A stretch of DNA of 64,000 nucleotides from JAVVHE01 sp032249695 (GTDB lineage Bacteria; Pseudomonadota; Alphaproteobacteria; Sphingomonadales; Sphingomonadaceae). Positions 36,980-45,153 of the stretch are shown here, in pieces. The number at the start of each line of letters is the position of its first letter. Position 1 is the first letter of the stretch. A model generated the notes under the pieces. The model searched no databases. It saw only the letters and a list, made by a program, of their open reading frames with translations, and was not told where the DNA came from. The position numbers and the translations under genes were made by a program. The stretch covers positions 62,001 to 126,000 of the forward strand of contig JAVVHE010000005.1 in the NCBI GenBank assembly GCA_032249695.1, given 5' to 3'.

Positions 36980-37124
36980 GGCAGAAACCCCGCAACCGCG
37001 CATGCGTCGCGCGGGCATGGGCGTCAAGCGTTGGGCCGTCTGCGCACGAGTGCTTCACCCCTCGCGTCCGCCGGGAGGGTGGGCTAACCGGGCTCGGAGA
37101 CAACCGCGAGAGGACAGGATCCGA

Positions 37125-37940
37125 ATGTGCCGCTTGCTGACCGCCGCCGCCGCGCTCGCCGCGCTTTCTGCGCAGGCCCCGGCGCCTCAGGCCGCCCCGG
37201 ACGTGCGGATCTACCGGCTCGATTGCGGCGCGGCTACGCTGCCGAAGAACCTTTTCAGCGACGTCCATGCCTACCCCGATGGTTCGACCGTGCTGCTCAC
37301 CAGCAGTTGCTATCTGATCCGCCACGGCCAGGACCTGCTCATCTGGGATACCGGCTTCGGCCGCGACACGATCGGCAAGCCGCAGGGACTGAGGACGCCA
37401 ATCGAGCCGCAGCTTGCGGCCCTTGGTGTGCAGCCGGGCCAGGTCCAGACCGTCGGGCTCAGCCATAGCCACGGCGACCACACCGGCCAGGCGAATGCAT
37501 TCCCGCAAGCCAAGCTGGTGATCGGAGCGCGCGAATACGATGCACTATTCGGCGAGAACGCATTTCTTGGTCTCGCATCGCCTCGGCTCGCGAACTGGGC
37601 GGACGGCAGGAATGTTCAGAAGGTCAGTGGCGACCTCGATCTGTATAAGGACGGTTCCGTTATTGTGCTGTCACTGCCGGGTCACACGCCCGGACATCTC
37701 GCCCTTCAGGTGAGACTGAAGAATGCTGGTTACGTGCTCCTGTCGGGCGACCAGTATCATTCTCGCGAGAACCGCGTGAAACATGGCGTGCCGGGGTTCA
37801 ATTACGACCGCGCGCAGACCCTTGCCTCGTCGGCGCGGCTGGAAGAGCTGGTACGCAATCTGAACGCGCGGCTGATCATCCAGCACGATCCGCAGGACAA
37901 CGCCGACGCATTTCCGGCAGATAGTAGTTACCTCAACTAA
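37125..37940 (+). CDS. Secreted MBL-fold hydrolase, N-acyl homoserine lactonase-like
   Basis: A 271-residue metallo-beta-lactamase-fold enzyme with an N-terminal signal (MCRLLTAAAALAALSAQAPAPQAA), so probably periplasmic. The motifs are SHSHGDHTG (HxHxDH), SLPGHTPGHL, LLSGDQYHS and a late IIQHDPQD. The N-terminal IYRLDCGAA and SCYLIRHG segments are typical of lactonases of the AiiA/AttM/AhlD group. It might hydrolyse acyl-homoserine lactones or other lactones; the assignment is by family only. Start is ATG 37125 with GAGAGGACAGG upstream; upstream frame is non-coding. Confidence 0.8.
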   Translation: MCRLLTAAAALAALSAQAPAPQAAPDVRIYRLDCGAATLPKNLFSDVHAYPDGSTVLLTSSCYLIRHGQDLLIWDTGFGRDTIGKPQGLRTPIEPQLAALGVQPGQVQTVGLSHSHGDHTGQANAFPQAKLVIGAREYDALFGENAFLGLASPRLANWADGRNVQKVSGDLDLYKDGSVIVLSLPGHTPGHLALQVRLKNAGYVLLSGDQYHSRENRVKHGVPGFNYDRAQTLASSARLEELVRNLNARLIIQHDPQDNADAFPADSSYLN

Positions 37941-37973
37941 AGTAGGCGGAATACCCAAGATACTGGGTGCCAC

Positions 37974-37979
37974 AAGGAG
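37974..37979 (+). promoter_or_regulatory. Ribosome-binding site deciding the asd start
   Basis: AAGGAG at 37974-37979 abuts the ATG at 37980 with no spacing but stands 6 nt before an in-frame GTG at 37986. Normal spacing favours the GTG as the true start of asd. Confidence 0.6.
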
Positions 37980-37985
37980 ATGAAT

Positions 37986-39017
37986 GTGTCAGGTTATCGC
38001 GTGGTCGTTGTCGGCGCGACTGGAAATGTCGGCCGGGAAATGTTGGCGATCCTGGCCGAGCGGGAGTTTCCTCTAGCCGAGATCGCGGCGATCGCTTCGG
38101 CGCGATCGACGGGCGACGTGATCGATTTTGGCGACACCCGTCGCAAGTTGAAGGTTCAGAACCTTGAGCATTTCGATTTCGCCGGCTGGGACATGGCGCT
38201 GTTTGCCGCAGGTTCTGCTGCGATGCGGGCACATGGCTGGCGCGCGGCCGAAGCAGGCTGCACGGTGATCGACAATAGCAGCCTTTACCGGATGGACGAA
38301 GATGTTCCGCTGATCGTGCCCGAAGTGAATCCGGAGGCGATCGACCTTTATCGCGAGAAGAATATCATCGCCAACCCCAATTGCTCGACGGCCCAGATGG
38401 TCGTCGCGCTAAAGCCGCTGCACGATGCAGCGACGATCAAGCGCGTTGTCGTCAGCACCTATCAATCGGTGAGTGGTGCAGGCAAGGAGGCGATGGATGA
38501 GCTGTTCACGCAGACGCGCGCGATCTTCGTGGGTGACAGCAAGGAATCAACCAAGTTCCCCAAGCAGATCGCCTTCAATGTCATCCCACAGGTTGATGTG
38601 TTCCTCGACGATGGGCAGACGCGCGAGGAGTGGAAGATGGCTGCCGAGACTGCAAAGATCATGGGCCCGGAAATCAGGGTGACAGCGACATGCGTCCGCG
38701 TTCCAGTGTTCGTCGGCCATTCGGAAGCAATCAACATCGAGTTCGAGCGACCGTTATCTGCAGCGGATGCGCATGATATTCTGCGTTCGGCGCCCGGTAT
38801 ACTGCTCGTCGACAAGCAGGAAGATAGCGGTTACGTGACGCCGGTGGAGTGTGTCGGCGAATATGCCACCTATGTCAGCCGCGTGCGGCAGGACACAACG
38901 GTGGAGCACGGCCTAAGTCTCTGGTGCGTCAGCGATAATCTGCGCAAAGGCGCTGCGCTGAACGCCGTCCAGATCGCCGAATTGCTCGGCCGCCGCCACC
39001 TCCGGAAGGCGGCCTAG
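37986..39017 (+). CDS. asd: Aspartate-semialdehyde dehydrogenase
   Basis: Cytosolic NADPH-dependent enzyme that reduces beta-aspartyl phosphate to aspartate semialdehyde for lysine/DAP, threonine and methionine synthesis. About 343 residues, normal length. Motifs: VVVGATGNVGREM (nucleotide binding), AAGSAAM, VIDNSSLYRMD, VPLIVPEVNPEA, NPNCSTAQM with the catalytic Cys, and STYQSVSGAGKEAMDEL. Also present are the substrate-side RVPVFVGHSEAINIEFE with the catalytic His. The start is GTG 37986 (see ribosome-binding site) or ATG 37980. Codon use is visibly more A/T-ending here (ttt, tat, aat, ata) than in neighbouring genes. Confidence 0.96.
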   Translation: MSGYRVVVVGATGNVGREMLAILAEREFPLAEIAAIASARSTGDVIDFGDTRRKLKVQNLEHFDFAGWDMALFAAGSAAMRAHGWRAAEAGCTVIDNSSLYRMDEDVPLIVPEVNPEAIDLYREKNIIANPNCSTAQMVVALKPLHDAATIKRVVVSTYQSVSGAGKEAMDELFTQTRAIFVGDSKESTKFPKQIAFNVIPQVDVFLDDGQTREEWKMAAETAKIMGPEIRVTATCVRVPVFVGHSEAINIEFERPLSAADAHDILRSAPGILLVDKQEDSGYVTPVECVGEYATYVSRVRQDTTVEHGLSLWCVSDNLRKGAALNAVQIAELLGRRHLRKAA

Positions 39018-39169
39018 TGCCTCCAGTGCCGCGATTGCCACCCCGAACGCGGCCATTTCCAGGCTAAGAGCCGGCGGTTCCACGCGAGATCATGGGTGGT
39101 TCCGGGTGGTTTGGCACGCGAAGCGGGGTGCTAAAGCATCGCTTCCAATCAACAAGTGAGACGTTTGCC

Positions 39170-40003
39170 GTGTCCACGATCCCCGATTTTGCCGCGCTGC
39201 TCGCCGCCGCCTTTGCCGAGGATCTGGGCGAGGCCGGCGATGTCACCTCGGCGGCGACCGTGCCCGCAGGCGCGCGGCTGAATGCGGTGCTCGCAGCGCG
39301 CGATCCGATCGTGCTCGCCGGGCTCCCCATCGCCGAGGCCGCGTTCCGCCATCTCGATCCCGCAGCCGGCTTCACGCCGCTCGCAGCCGATGGCGACCGG
39401 CTCGCGTCCGGAGCGATCCTCGCCCGAATATCGGGCGACGCGCGCGCGCTGCTCGCCGCCGAACGCACCGCGCTGAACTTCGTGCAGCGTTTGTCGGGGA
39501 TCGCCACGCTCACGCGCGCTTACGGCGATGCAATCTCCGGAACCGGCGCCACGCTCCTCGATACGCGCAAGACCACGCCGGGCTGGCGCGCGCTGGAAAA
39601 ATACGCGGTGCGGATGGGCGGCGGCCGGAACCATCGGATGGGGCTGTTCGATGCCGTGCTCATCAAGGACAACCACATCGCGGTCGCCGGCGGCGTGACC
39701 GAAGCGGTGGCTCGCGCTCGCCGGGCATGGGCTGGGCCGATCGAGGTCGAGATCGACCGGATCGACCAGATCGAACCCGCGCTTGCGGCGGGCGCCGACC
39801 GGCTGCTGCTCGATAACATGGAGCCGAATACGCTGCGGCAAGCAGTCGCACTGATCGTCGGCCGCGTGTTGACCGAAGCGTCGGGGGGTGTGCGCTTGGA
39901 GACCATCCGCGCGATCGCCGAAACGGGCGTTGATCTCATCTCTGCCGGGCGCATCACGCAAAGTGCCCCGGCCGCGGATATCGGCCTGGATTTCCTTGAT
40001 TAG
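39170..40003 (+). CDS. nadC: Nicotinate-nucleotide pyrophosphorylase (carboxylating)
   Basis: Quinolinate phosphoribosyltransferase of de novo NAD synthesis, 277 residues, normal. Motifs: AEDLGEAGDVTSAAT, RTALNFVQRLSGIAT, LDTRKTTPGWRALEKYAVR with PRPP-site residues, GGGRNHRMGLFDAVLIKDNH and the barrel strands IEVEIDRIDQ, ADRLLLDNM, SGGVRLETI and TGVDLISAGRIT. Start at GTG 39170; upstream frame to 39092 is not protein-like. nadA and nadB are not nearby. Confidence 0.96.
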   Translation: MSTIPDFAALLAAAFAEDLGEAGDVTSAATVPAGARLNAVLAARDPIVLAGLPIAEAAFRHLDPAAGFTPLAADGDRLASGAILARISGDARALLAAERTALNFVQRLSGIATLTRAYGDAISGTGATLLDTRKTTPGWRALEKYAVRMGGGRNHRMGLFDAVLIKDNHIAVAGGVTEAVARARRAWAGPIEVEIDRIDQIEPALAAGADRLLLDNMEPNTLRQAVALIVGRVLTEASGGVRLETIRAIAETGVDLISAGRITQSAPAADIGLDFLD

Positions 40004-40018
40004 CGCGGCTTGAGGGGC

Positions 40019-40068
40019 GAGCCCCGATCCGGTGGGGGGGGGGAGGGGAGGGGTCCGGATCGGGGCTC
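40019..40068. repeat. 14-bp inverted repeat with G-tract loop
   Basis: Perfect arms GAGCCCCGATCCGG (40019-40032) and CCGGATCGGGGCTC (40055-40068) enclose a 22-nt loop made of T, ten G, A, four G, A, four G, T. It lies just after nadC and could act as a terminator-like hairpin or hold a G-quadruplex. No T-tract follows on the plus strand. Confidence 0.75.
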
Positions 40069-40080
40069 GGGGGCAGGGAT

Positions 40081-40116
40081 CGTGAGGGCGTTGGAATGCA
40101 GCATCCATCCCTCACG
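40081..40116. repeat. Second inverted repeat downstream of nadC
   Basis: Arms CGTGAGGG (40081-40088) and CCCTCACG (40109-40116) with a 20-nt loop. It follows the G-rich hairpin by 12 bp, in the 218-bp gap before the S9 peptidase. Its function is unknown. Confidence 0.5.
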
Positions 40117-40221
40117 GCAGCTTTACGCATCGGCATCCGCCTTTGTTCCCCAGAACCGCAAAAAACCCTATCGGTCGGAAAACAGTCTGGTTCAGCGCGC
40201 CGTCAGCGGCGCTAGACTGTA

Positions 40222-42402
40222 ATGGTGCTTGTGGCGACCCGCGTTGCTGCCGTTTCGATGATCGTGTGCGCCTTCGGCCTGTGCGCTGCAGCCGCGTCGG
40301 CGCGCGCCGCGCGCGACCCCTATCTGTGGCTGGAGCCGAGTGGCAGCCCGCGCGCGCTCGCGCAGGTGCAGCGCTGGAACAGCGCAGCCGCCGCCGGGCT
40401 GCACGATGCCGGCTTTGCCGCGCTGAAGGCGGGCGCCGAGGCGGTGCTGTCCGATCCGCACGCGATCGCGAGCGCAGCCATTCAGGGCAGCCGCGCGGTC
40501 AATTTCCGCATCGACGCGGCTCATCCGCGCGGGACATGGCGCGCAGCCGAGCTCAACGCCTATCTCAGCGGTCGGCCGCAATGGCGCACGCTGATCGACG
40601 TTGACGCGCTTGCGAAGGCCGAGGGCCGCGATCTCGTCTGGAAGGGCGCGATCTGCGCGCGCCCGCTGTTCGATCGCTGCATGATCGGGCTGTCCGATGG
40701 CGGCTCCGACGCGCTCGGCTTCCGCGAGTTCGATCCAGCAACCGCCCGCTTCGTGCCAGGCGGCTTCGCGACACCGCGCGCTGCCCGCACCAGCCTCGCC
40801 TGGGTCGGGCGCGACGAGCTCCTCATCTCGGGCGACTTCGGGCCGGGCAGCCTGACGCGATCGGGCTACGGCCGCGAGGTGCGCCGCTGGCGCCGCGGAG
40901 AGCCGCTCAGCGCTGCGCAGCCGGTCGCGCGCATCGGCGCCGACGAGGTGAGCCTGGCGCCGCGCGTGTTCTGGAACGGCGGGCGGGCATGGCCGGTCTT
41001 GATCCGCACGATCGATTTCTGGCGTGTCCAATATACCCACGTTCGCGCCGATGGAGCGTTGATCCAGTCGCCGCTGCCGCCGGGATCGGTCGTCGACACC
41101 GTGGTCGGCGGCCGGCTGATCGCGCGGCTGTCCTCGCCATGGGCGCTGCCGGGCCGCGTCATCCCGTCGGGCGCGGTGGTGTCCTATGACATCGCGGCGC
41201 TGGAGCGCGGGGCGGACCCGCAGGTGCAGACGGTGTTCGTGCCCGATGCGCGGACCGCGATCTCGCAGGTCGCGGGCGCCGACGGCGTGCTCTACGTCGC
41301 GCTGATGACCGACGTGCAGGGCCGCATCGCGGTGCTCATGCCGGGCCCGGACGGCTGGACCGAGCGCGAGATCGCGCTGCCGCCGCTGTCGGCGGTGCGC
41401 ATCCACGATGTCGATGCCGTGAGCGAGATGGCTCTGGTCGGCGTTTCCAGCCTGACCGAGCCCGATCAGCTGCTGGCGCTGCGCCCGGGTGTTGCGCCCA
41501 GCGTCGTCGCGCGCGCACCCGCGCGTCCGGGCGCGGGGCCGGTCGCTGCCGAGCAGCGCTTCGCGACGTCCGCCGACGGCACGCGCGTGCCCTATTTCCT
41601 GCTGCGGCCGCGCGGCGCATCAGGACCGCTGCCGGTGCTGCTGCACGTCTATGGCGGCTTCCGCGCGCCGTCGCTGCCGGTCGCTCCGCCGCTGGCGCAG
41701 CTGTGGGTTGCGGGCGGCGGCGCATATGCGATCGCGAATGTGCGCGGCGGGGGCGAGTATGGCCTAAGCTGGCACGCGGCGGCGACGGGCCACAACCGCC
41801 AGGCCGGGCTGGACGATCTGCACGCGATCGCATCCGATCTCCGCTCGAGCGGGGCGGCTTCGCGCATCGCGGTCGAGGGGCAATCGAATGGCGGCCTCGT
41901 CGCCGCAGCTGCGGTGACGCAGCGGCCCGATCTCTACGATGGCGCGATCGCGGGCTCGCCCCTACTTGATATGCGGCGCTACACGCGGCTGGGCGCGGGC
42001 GCGTCATGGGTGGCGGAGTATGGCGATCCCGACCGGCCCAAGGACTGGGCGGCGCTGAAGCTTTGGTCGCCCTACCAGAATCTGAAGCCCGGCGTGCGCT
42101 ACCCGCCGATCCTCTTGCTGACGACGACGAGTGACGACCGGGTGCCGCCCGCCCACGCGCGGAAGTTCGCAGCGAGGCTGGAAGCGCTGGGACTGCCGTT
42201 CTTCTTCGTCGAAACGCCCGGTGGCGGCCACGGCGGCGCGGGCGATCTCGATGGCGAAGCCGCGCGGCTGGCGACGATGCTATCCTACCTCAACCTCGAA
42301 CTGGGTCTGCCGCGGCCCGAGCTGGCGGGCTTCGCTGGTGCCCATCCGTCCGCCGCACCGGCCCAGCCCGCCGCGGCCGCACCGGCGGGAGCGCCGCAAT
42401 GA
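40222..42402 (+). CDS. Secreted prolyl oligopeptidase-family (S9) serine peptidase
   Basis: A 726-residue alpha/beta-hydrolase peptidase. N-terminal signal-like helix (MIVCAFGLCAAAASARA), the family opening DPYLWLEPSG, a beta-propeller domain (about 70-430), then the catalytic domain with LPVLLHVYGGFR, YAIANVRGGGEYG, VEGQSNGGLVAAA (nucleophile Ser), LLTTTSDDRVPPAHARKFA (Asp) and FVETPGGGHGG (His). The triad is complete. The C-terminus ends in an Ala/Pro-rich tail of about 20 residues. Length and order match S9A oligopeptidases that cleave after proline in short peptides. Start at ATG 40222. Confidence 0.93.
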   Translation: MVLVATRVAAVSMIVCAFGLCAAAASARAARDPYLWLEPSGSPRALAQVQRWNSAAAAGLHDAGFAALKAGAEAVLSDPHAIASAAIQGSRAVNFRIDAAHPRGTWRAAELNAYLSGRPQWRTLIDVDALAKAEGRDLVWKGAICARPLFDRCMIGLSDGGSDALGFREFDPATARFVPGGFATPRAARTSLAWVGRDELLISGDFGPGSLTRSGYGREVRRWRRGEPLSAAQPVARIGADEVSLAPRVFWNGGRAWPVLIRTIDFWRVQYTHVRADGALIQSPLPPGSVVDTVVGGRLIARLSSPWALPGRVIPSGAVVSYDIAALERGADPQVQTVFVPDARTAISQVAGADGVLYVALMTDVQGRIAVLMPGPDGWTEREIALPPLSAVRIHDVDAVSEMALVGVSSLTEPDQLLALRPGVAPSVVARAPARPGAGPVAAEQRFATSADGTRVPYFLLRPRGASGPLPVLLHVYGGFRAPSLPVAPPLAQLWVAGGGAYAIANVRGGGEYGLSWHAAATGHNRQAGLDDLHAIASDLRSSGAASRIAVEGQSNGGLVAAAAVTQRPDLYDGAIAGSPLLDMRRYTRLGAGASWVAEYGDPDRPKDWAALKLWSPYQNLKPGVRYPPILLLTTTSDDRVPPAHARKFAARLEALGLPFFFVETPGGGHGGAGDLDGEAARLATMLSYLNLELGLPRPELAGFAGAHPSAAPAQPAAAAPAGAPQ

Positions 42403-42572
42403 GCCGACTGACGCGAGGCTGCCGGCGCGGCACGTTGCGTTTCAAAGTTGAAGACCGCCAATCGCGCGATGGCGGGGGCTGCATCCTCCCGCACGGACCA
42501 TGGCACGCCCGGTCGGCTCGCAACCACGCCCGTTGACGCACCCGCCTGCCGCGCCCGAAGGCGTCGCGCAAC

Positions 42573-43715
42573 ATGGCGCTGGCCGCAACATTTCTGGCAC
42601 TGATCGGCACGCTCTACACGCTCGCCTCGCTTGCGGCGCTGCGCCGCTTCCGGCCCCGTGCTGCCCCGCCGCCACCGCTCGATCCGCCGCCGGTGGTGAT
42701 TCTGAAACCGCTGCACGGGGCCGAGCCGCGCCTTGCCGACAATCTCGCCACCGCGCTCGCCGAGGCGGCCGCATGGCCCGGCGGTGCGCGCCTTGTGGCG
42801 GGTGTGGCGCGAGCCGACGATCCAGCCGTTGCCGCGTTTGCGAACGCGCGCGCAGCCTACCCCGGCATTGACGCCCGCCTCGTCATCGATGCCACGCGCC
42901 ACGGTGCCAATGCCAAGGTCGGCAATCTGCTGAACATGGTCGCCGCGACGCCGCCCGGACCGCCGGACGAGATCATCGTGCTCGCCGACAGCGACATGGC
43001 CGTTCGGCCCGGCTATCTCGCCGAGTTGGCGGCGGCGCTGGCGCAACCCGGAGTCGGCGTGGCGACGTGCCTCTACGCAGGCCGCGCCGACGCGGGCGCG
43101 TGGAGCCGGATCGCAGCTGCGGGCGTCGGCTGGCAGTTCCTGCCCGCAGTGGCGATGGCCGTGCGGCTGGGGATCAGCTGGCCGTGCATGGGGGCCACGA
43201 TCGCGCTCCGCCGCGCGACGCTTGAGCGGATCGGCGGCTTCGCCCCGTTCGCCGACATGCTCGCCGACGATCACGCGATCGGCGCCCGCGTGCGCGCGCT
43301 GGGGCTGACCATCGCCTATCCGCCGCTGGTGCTGACGCACGCCCATCCGGAAGCGAGCGCGGGCGAGTGGGCTCGGCGCGAGCTGCGCGCAAACGTGACG
43401 GTGCGCGTGCTCGATCCGTGGGGCTATGTCGGCAGCGTCGTCACCTGGCCGGTGCCGTGGGCGCTCATCGCGCTGGCGCTGGCGCCGGGGCCGGTCGCAG
43501 GCGCGGTGCTGGGAGCAGCGGCGCTGGCGCGCGTCGCGCTGGCGGCGGCCGTCAACCGCATCGCAGCCACGCGCCCGCTGCCGCCGCTCGCCGCGCCGGT
43601 GCGTGACATGGCGGGCTTCGTCCTCTATGCGGCGGCGCTTGTGGCTTCGAGGGTCGATTGGCGCGGAACCGCGCTGTCGCTGACGCGCCACGGGCAGGAC
43701 ATCGCTGAAAGGTGA
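42573..43715 (+). CDS. hpnI: Hopanoid glycosyltransferase HpnI
   Basis: A 380-residue membrane-associated GT2 glycosyltransferase. An N-terminal TM (MALAATFLALIGTLYTLASLAAL), the GT domain with VVILKPLHGAEPRL, a DxD-like LADSDMAVRPGYLAE (about 135-150), the acceptor region SWPCMGATIALRRATLERIGGF and ADDHAIG, and C-terminal helices (about 290-340). It resembles ceramide glucosyltransferases, as HpnI does. HpnI is known to add N-acetylglucosamine to bacteriohopanetetrol. It sits 10 bp before hpnJ, and hpnK and hpnL follow, which supports the name. 170 bp without a gene separate it from the S9 peptidase. Confidence 0.9.
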   Translation: MALAATFLALIGTLYTLASLAALRRFRPRAAPPPPLDPPPVVILKPLHGAEPRLADNLATALAEAAAWPGGARLVAGVARADDPAVAAFANARAAYPGIDARLVIDATRHGANAKVGNLLNMVAATPPGPPDEIIVLADSDMAVRPGYLAELAAALAQPGVGVATCLYAGRADAGAWSRIAAAGVGWQFLPAVAMAVRLGISWPCMGATIALRRATLERIGGFAPFADMLADDHAIGARVRALGLTIAYPPLVLTHAHPEASAGEWARRELRANVTVRVLDPWGYVGSVVTWPVPWALIALALAPGPVAGAVLGAAALARVALAAAVNRIAATRPLPPLAAPVRDMAGFVLYAAALVASRVDWRGTALSLTRHGQDIAER

Positions 43716-43725
43716 GTTTCGGGTT

Positions 43726-45153
43726 ATGATGCGGACGCTGTTTCTTCAGCCGCCCAGCTTCGACGGCTATGACGGCGGCGCCGGCGCGCGCTACCAGAAC
43801 AAGCGCGAGATCAAGAGCTTCTGGTTCCCGACCTGGCTTGCCCAGCCGGCCGCGCTGGTCGAGGGCTCGCGCCTGATCGACGGACCGCCGCACAACACCA
43901 AGCTGGCCGAGGTTCTGGCCGACGTGCGCGAGCGCGACCTGTGCATCATCCACACCAGCGTGCCGAGCTTCGACCAGGATTGCCGCACCGCGCGCGCGTT
44001 GAAAGACGCCAATCCGGCGCTCAAGATCGGCATGATCGGCGCCAAGGTGGCGGTCGACGCGCAAGGATCGCTCGCTGCGTCCGACGCGATCGATTTCGTG
44101 GCGCGCAACGAGTTCGATTTCACCTGCCTCGAGGTCGCCGAGGGTCGCGATTTCTCGTCGATCGAGGGCATCAGCTACCGCGATCGCAATGGCGCCATCC
44201 AGCACAACGCCGACCGGCCGGTGCTGACGGACATGGACAAGCTGCCGTGGGTGACGCCCGTCTACGAGAAAAACCTGAAGCTTGAGAATTATTTCATCGG
44301 CTATCTGAAGCATCCGTATATCAGCTTCTACACCGGCCGCGGCTGCAAATCGCGCTGCACCTTCTGCCTGTGGCCGCAGACGGTCGGCGGGCACAATTAC
44401 CGCGTCCGCTCGGTCGGCCACGTGGTCGACGAGGTGAAGTATGCGCTGAAGGCCTTCCCGCAGGTGAAAGAAGTGTTCTTCGACGACGATACGCTGACCG
44501 ACAACATCCCGCGGGTCGAAGAGCTGGCACGCGAGCTTGGCAAGCTGGGCGTGATGTGGAGCTGCAACGCCAAGGCGAACGTCCCGCGCGAGACGCTCAA
44601 GATCCTGAAAGACAACGGCCTGCGTCTCTTGCTCGTGGGTTATGAGAGCGGCAACCAGCAGATCCTCCACAACATCAAGAAGGGCCTGAGGATCGAGGTC
44701 GCCAAGAAATTCTCGAAGGACTGCCGCGAGTTGGGCATCCAGATCCACGGCACCTTCATCCTGGGTCTGCCGGGCGAAACGCACGACACGATCAGGGAAT
44801 CGATCGCCTACGCGCGCGAGATCAATCCGCACACGATCCAGGTGTCGCTGGCGGCGCCCTATCCGGGCACGTTCCTGTACAAGCAGGCGGTGGAGAACGG
44901 CTGGTTCGCGCCGGGGTCGAGCCTCGTCGCCGACAGCGGCGAGCAGATCGCACAGCTGAGCTATGACCATCTGAGCGCGAAGGAAATCTTCGATCAGGTG
45001 GAAGTGTTCTACAAGAGCTTCTATTTCCGCCCGGGGAAGATCGGCTCGATCGTCAAGGAGATGGTGCTGGATCCCGACATGCTCGTCCGCCGCCTGCGCG
45101 AGGGTGTCGAGTTCTTTCACTTCCTGCGCACGCGCAAAGAGGCGGTGGCGTGA
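43726..45153 (+). CDS. hpnJ: Hopanoid biosynthesis radical SAM protein HpnJ
   Basis: A 475-residue radical-SAM enzyme with an N-terminal cobalamin-binding-like domain (about 1-170) and the cluster motif RGCKSRCTFCLWPQ (CxxxCxxC, about 205). The opening TLFLQPPSFDGYDGGAGARYQ and the NKREIKSFWFPTWLAQP segment are hallmarks of HpnJ. HpnJ is needed to convert glucosaminyl bacteriohopanetetrol to the cyclitol ether form by ring contraction. ATGs at 43726 and 43729 both fit an AAGGTGAG site. It is part of an hpnI-J-(acylase)-K-L string. Confidence 0.93.
   Translation: MMRTLFLQPPSFDGYDGGAGARYQNKREIKSFWFPTWLAQPAALVEGSRLIDGPPHNTKLAEVLADVRERDLCIIHTSVPSFDQDCRTARALKDANPALKIGMIGAKVAVDAQGSLAASDAIDFVARNEFDFTCLEVAEGRDFSSIEGISYRDRNGAIQHNADRPVLTDMDKLPWVTPVYEKNLKLENYFIGYLKHPYISFYTGRGCKSRCTFCLWPQTVGGHNYRVRSVGHVVDEVKYALKAFPQVKEVFFDDDTLTDNIPRVEELARELGKLGVMWSCNAKANVPRETLKILKDNGLRLLLVGYESGNQQILHNIKKGLRIEVAKKFSKDCRELGIQIHGTFILGLPGETHDTIRESIAYAREINPHTIQVSLAAPYPGTFLYKQAVENGWFAPGSSLVADSGEQIAQLSYDHLSAKEIFDQVEVFYKSFYFRPGKIGSIVKEMVLDPDMLVRRLREGVEFFHFLRTRKEAVA

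Noticed and set aside
40137..40180. Promoter-like TTGTTC and CCCTAT spaced 17 bp before the S9 peptidase
   Set aside because: The -10-like hexamer matches poorly; chance cannot be excluded.
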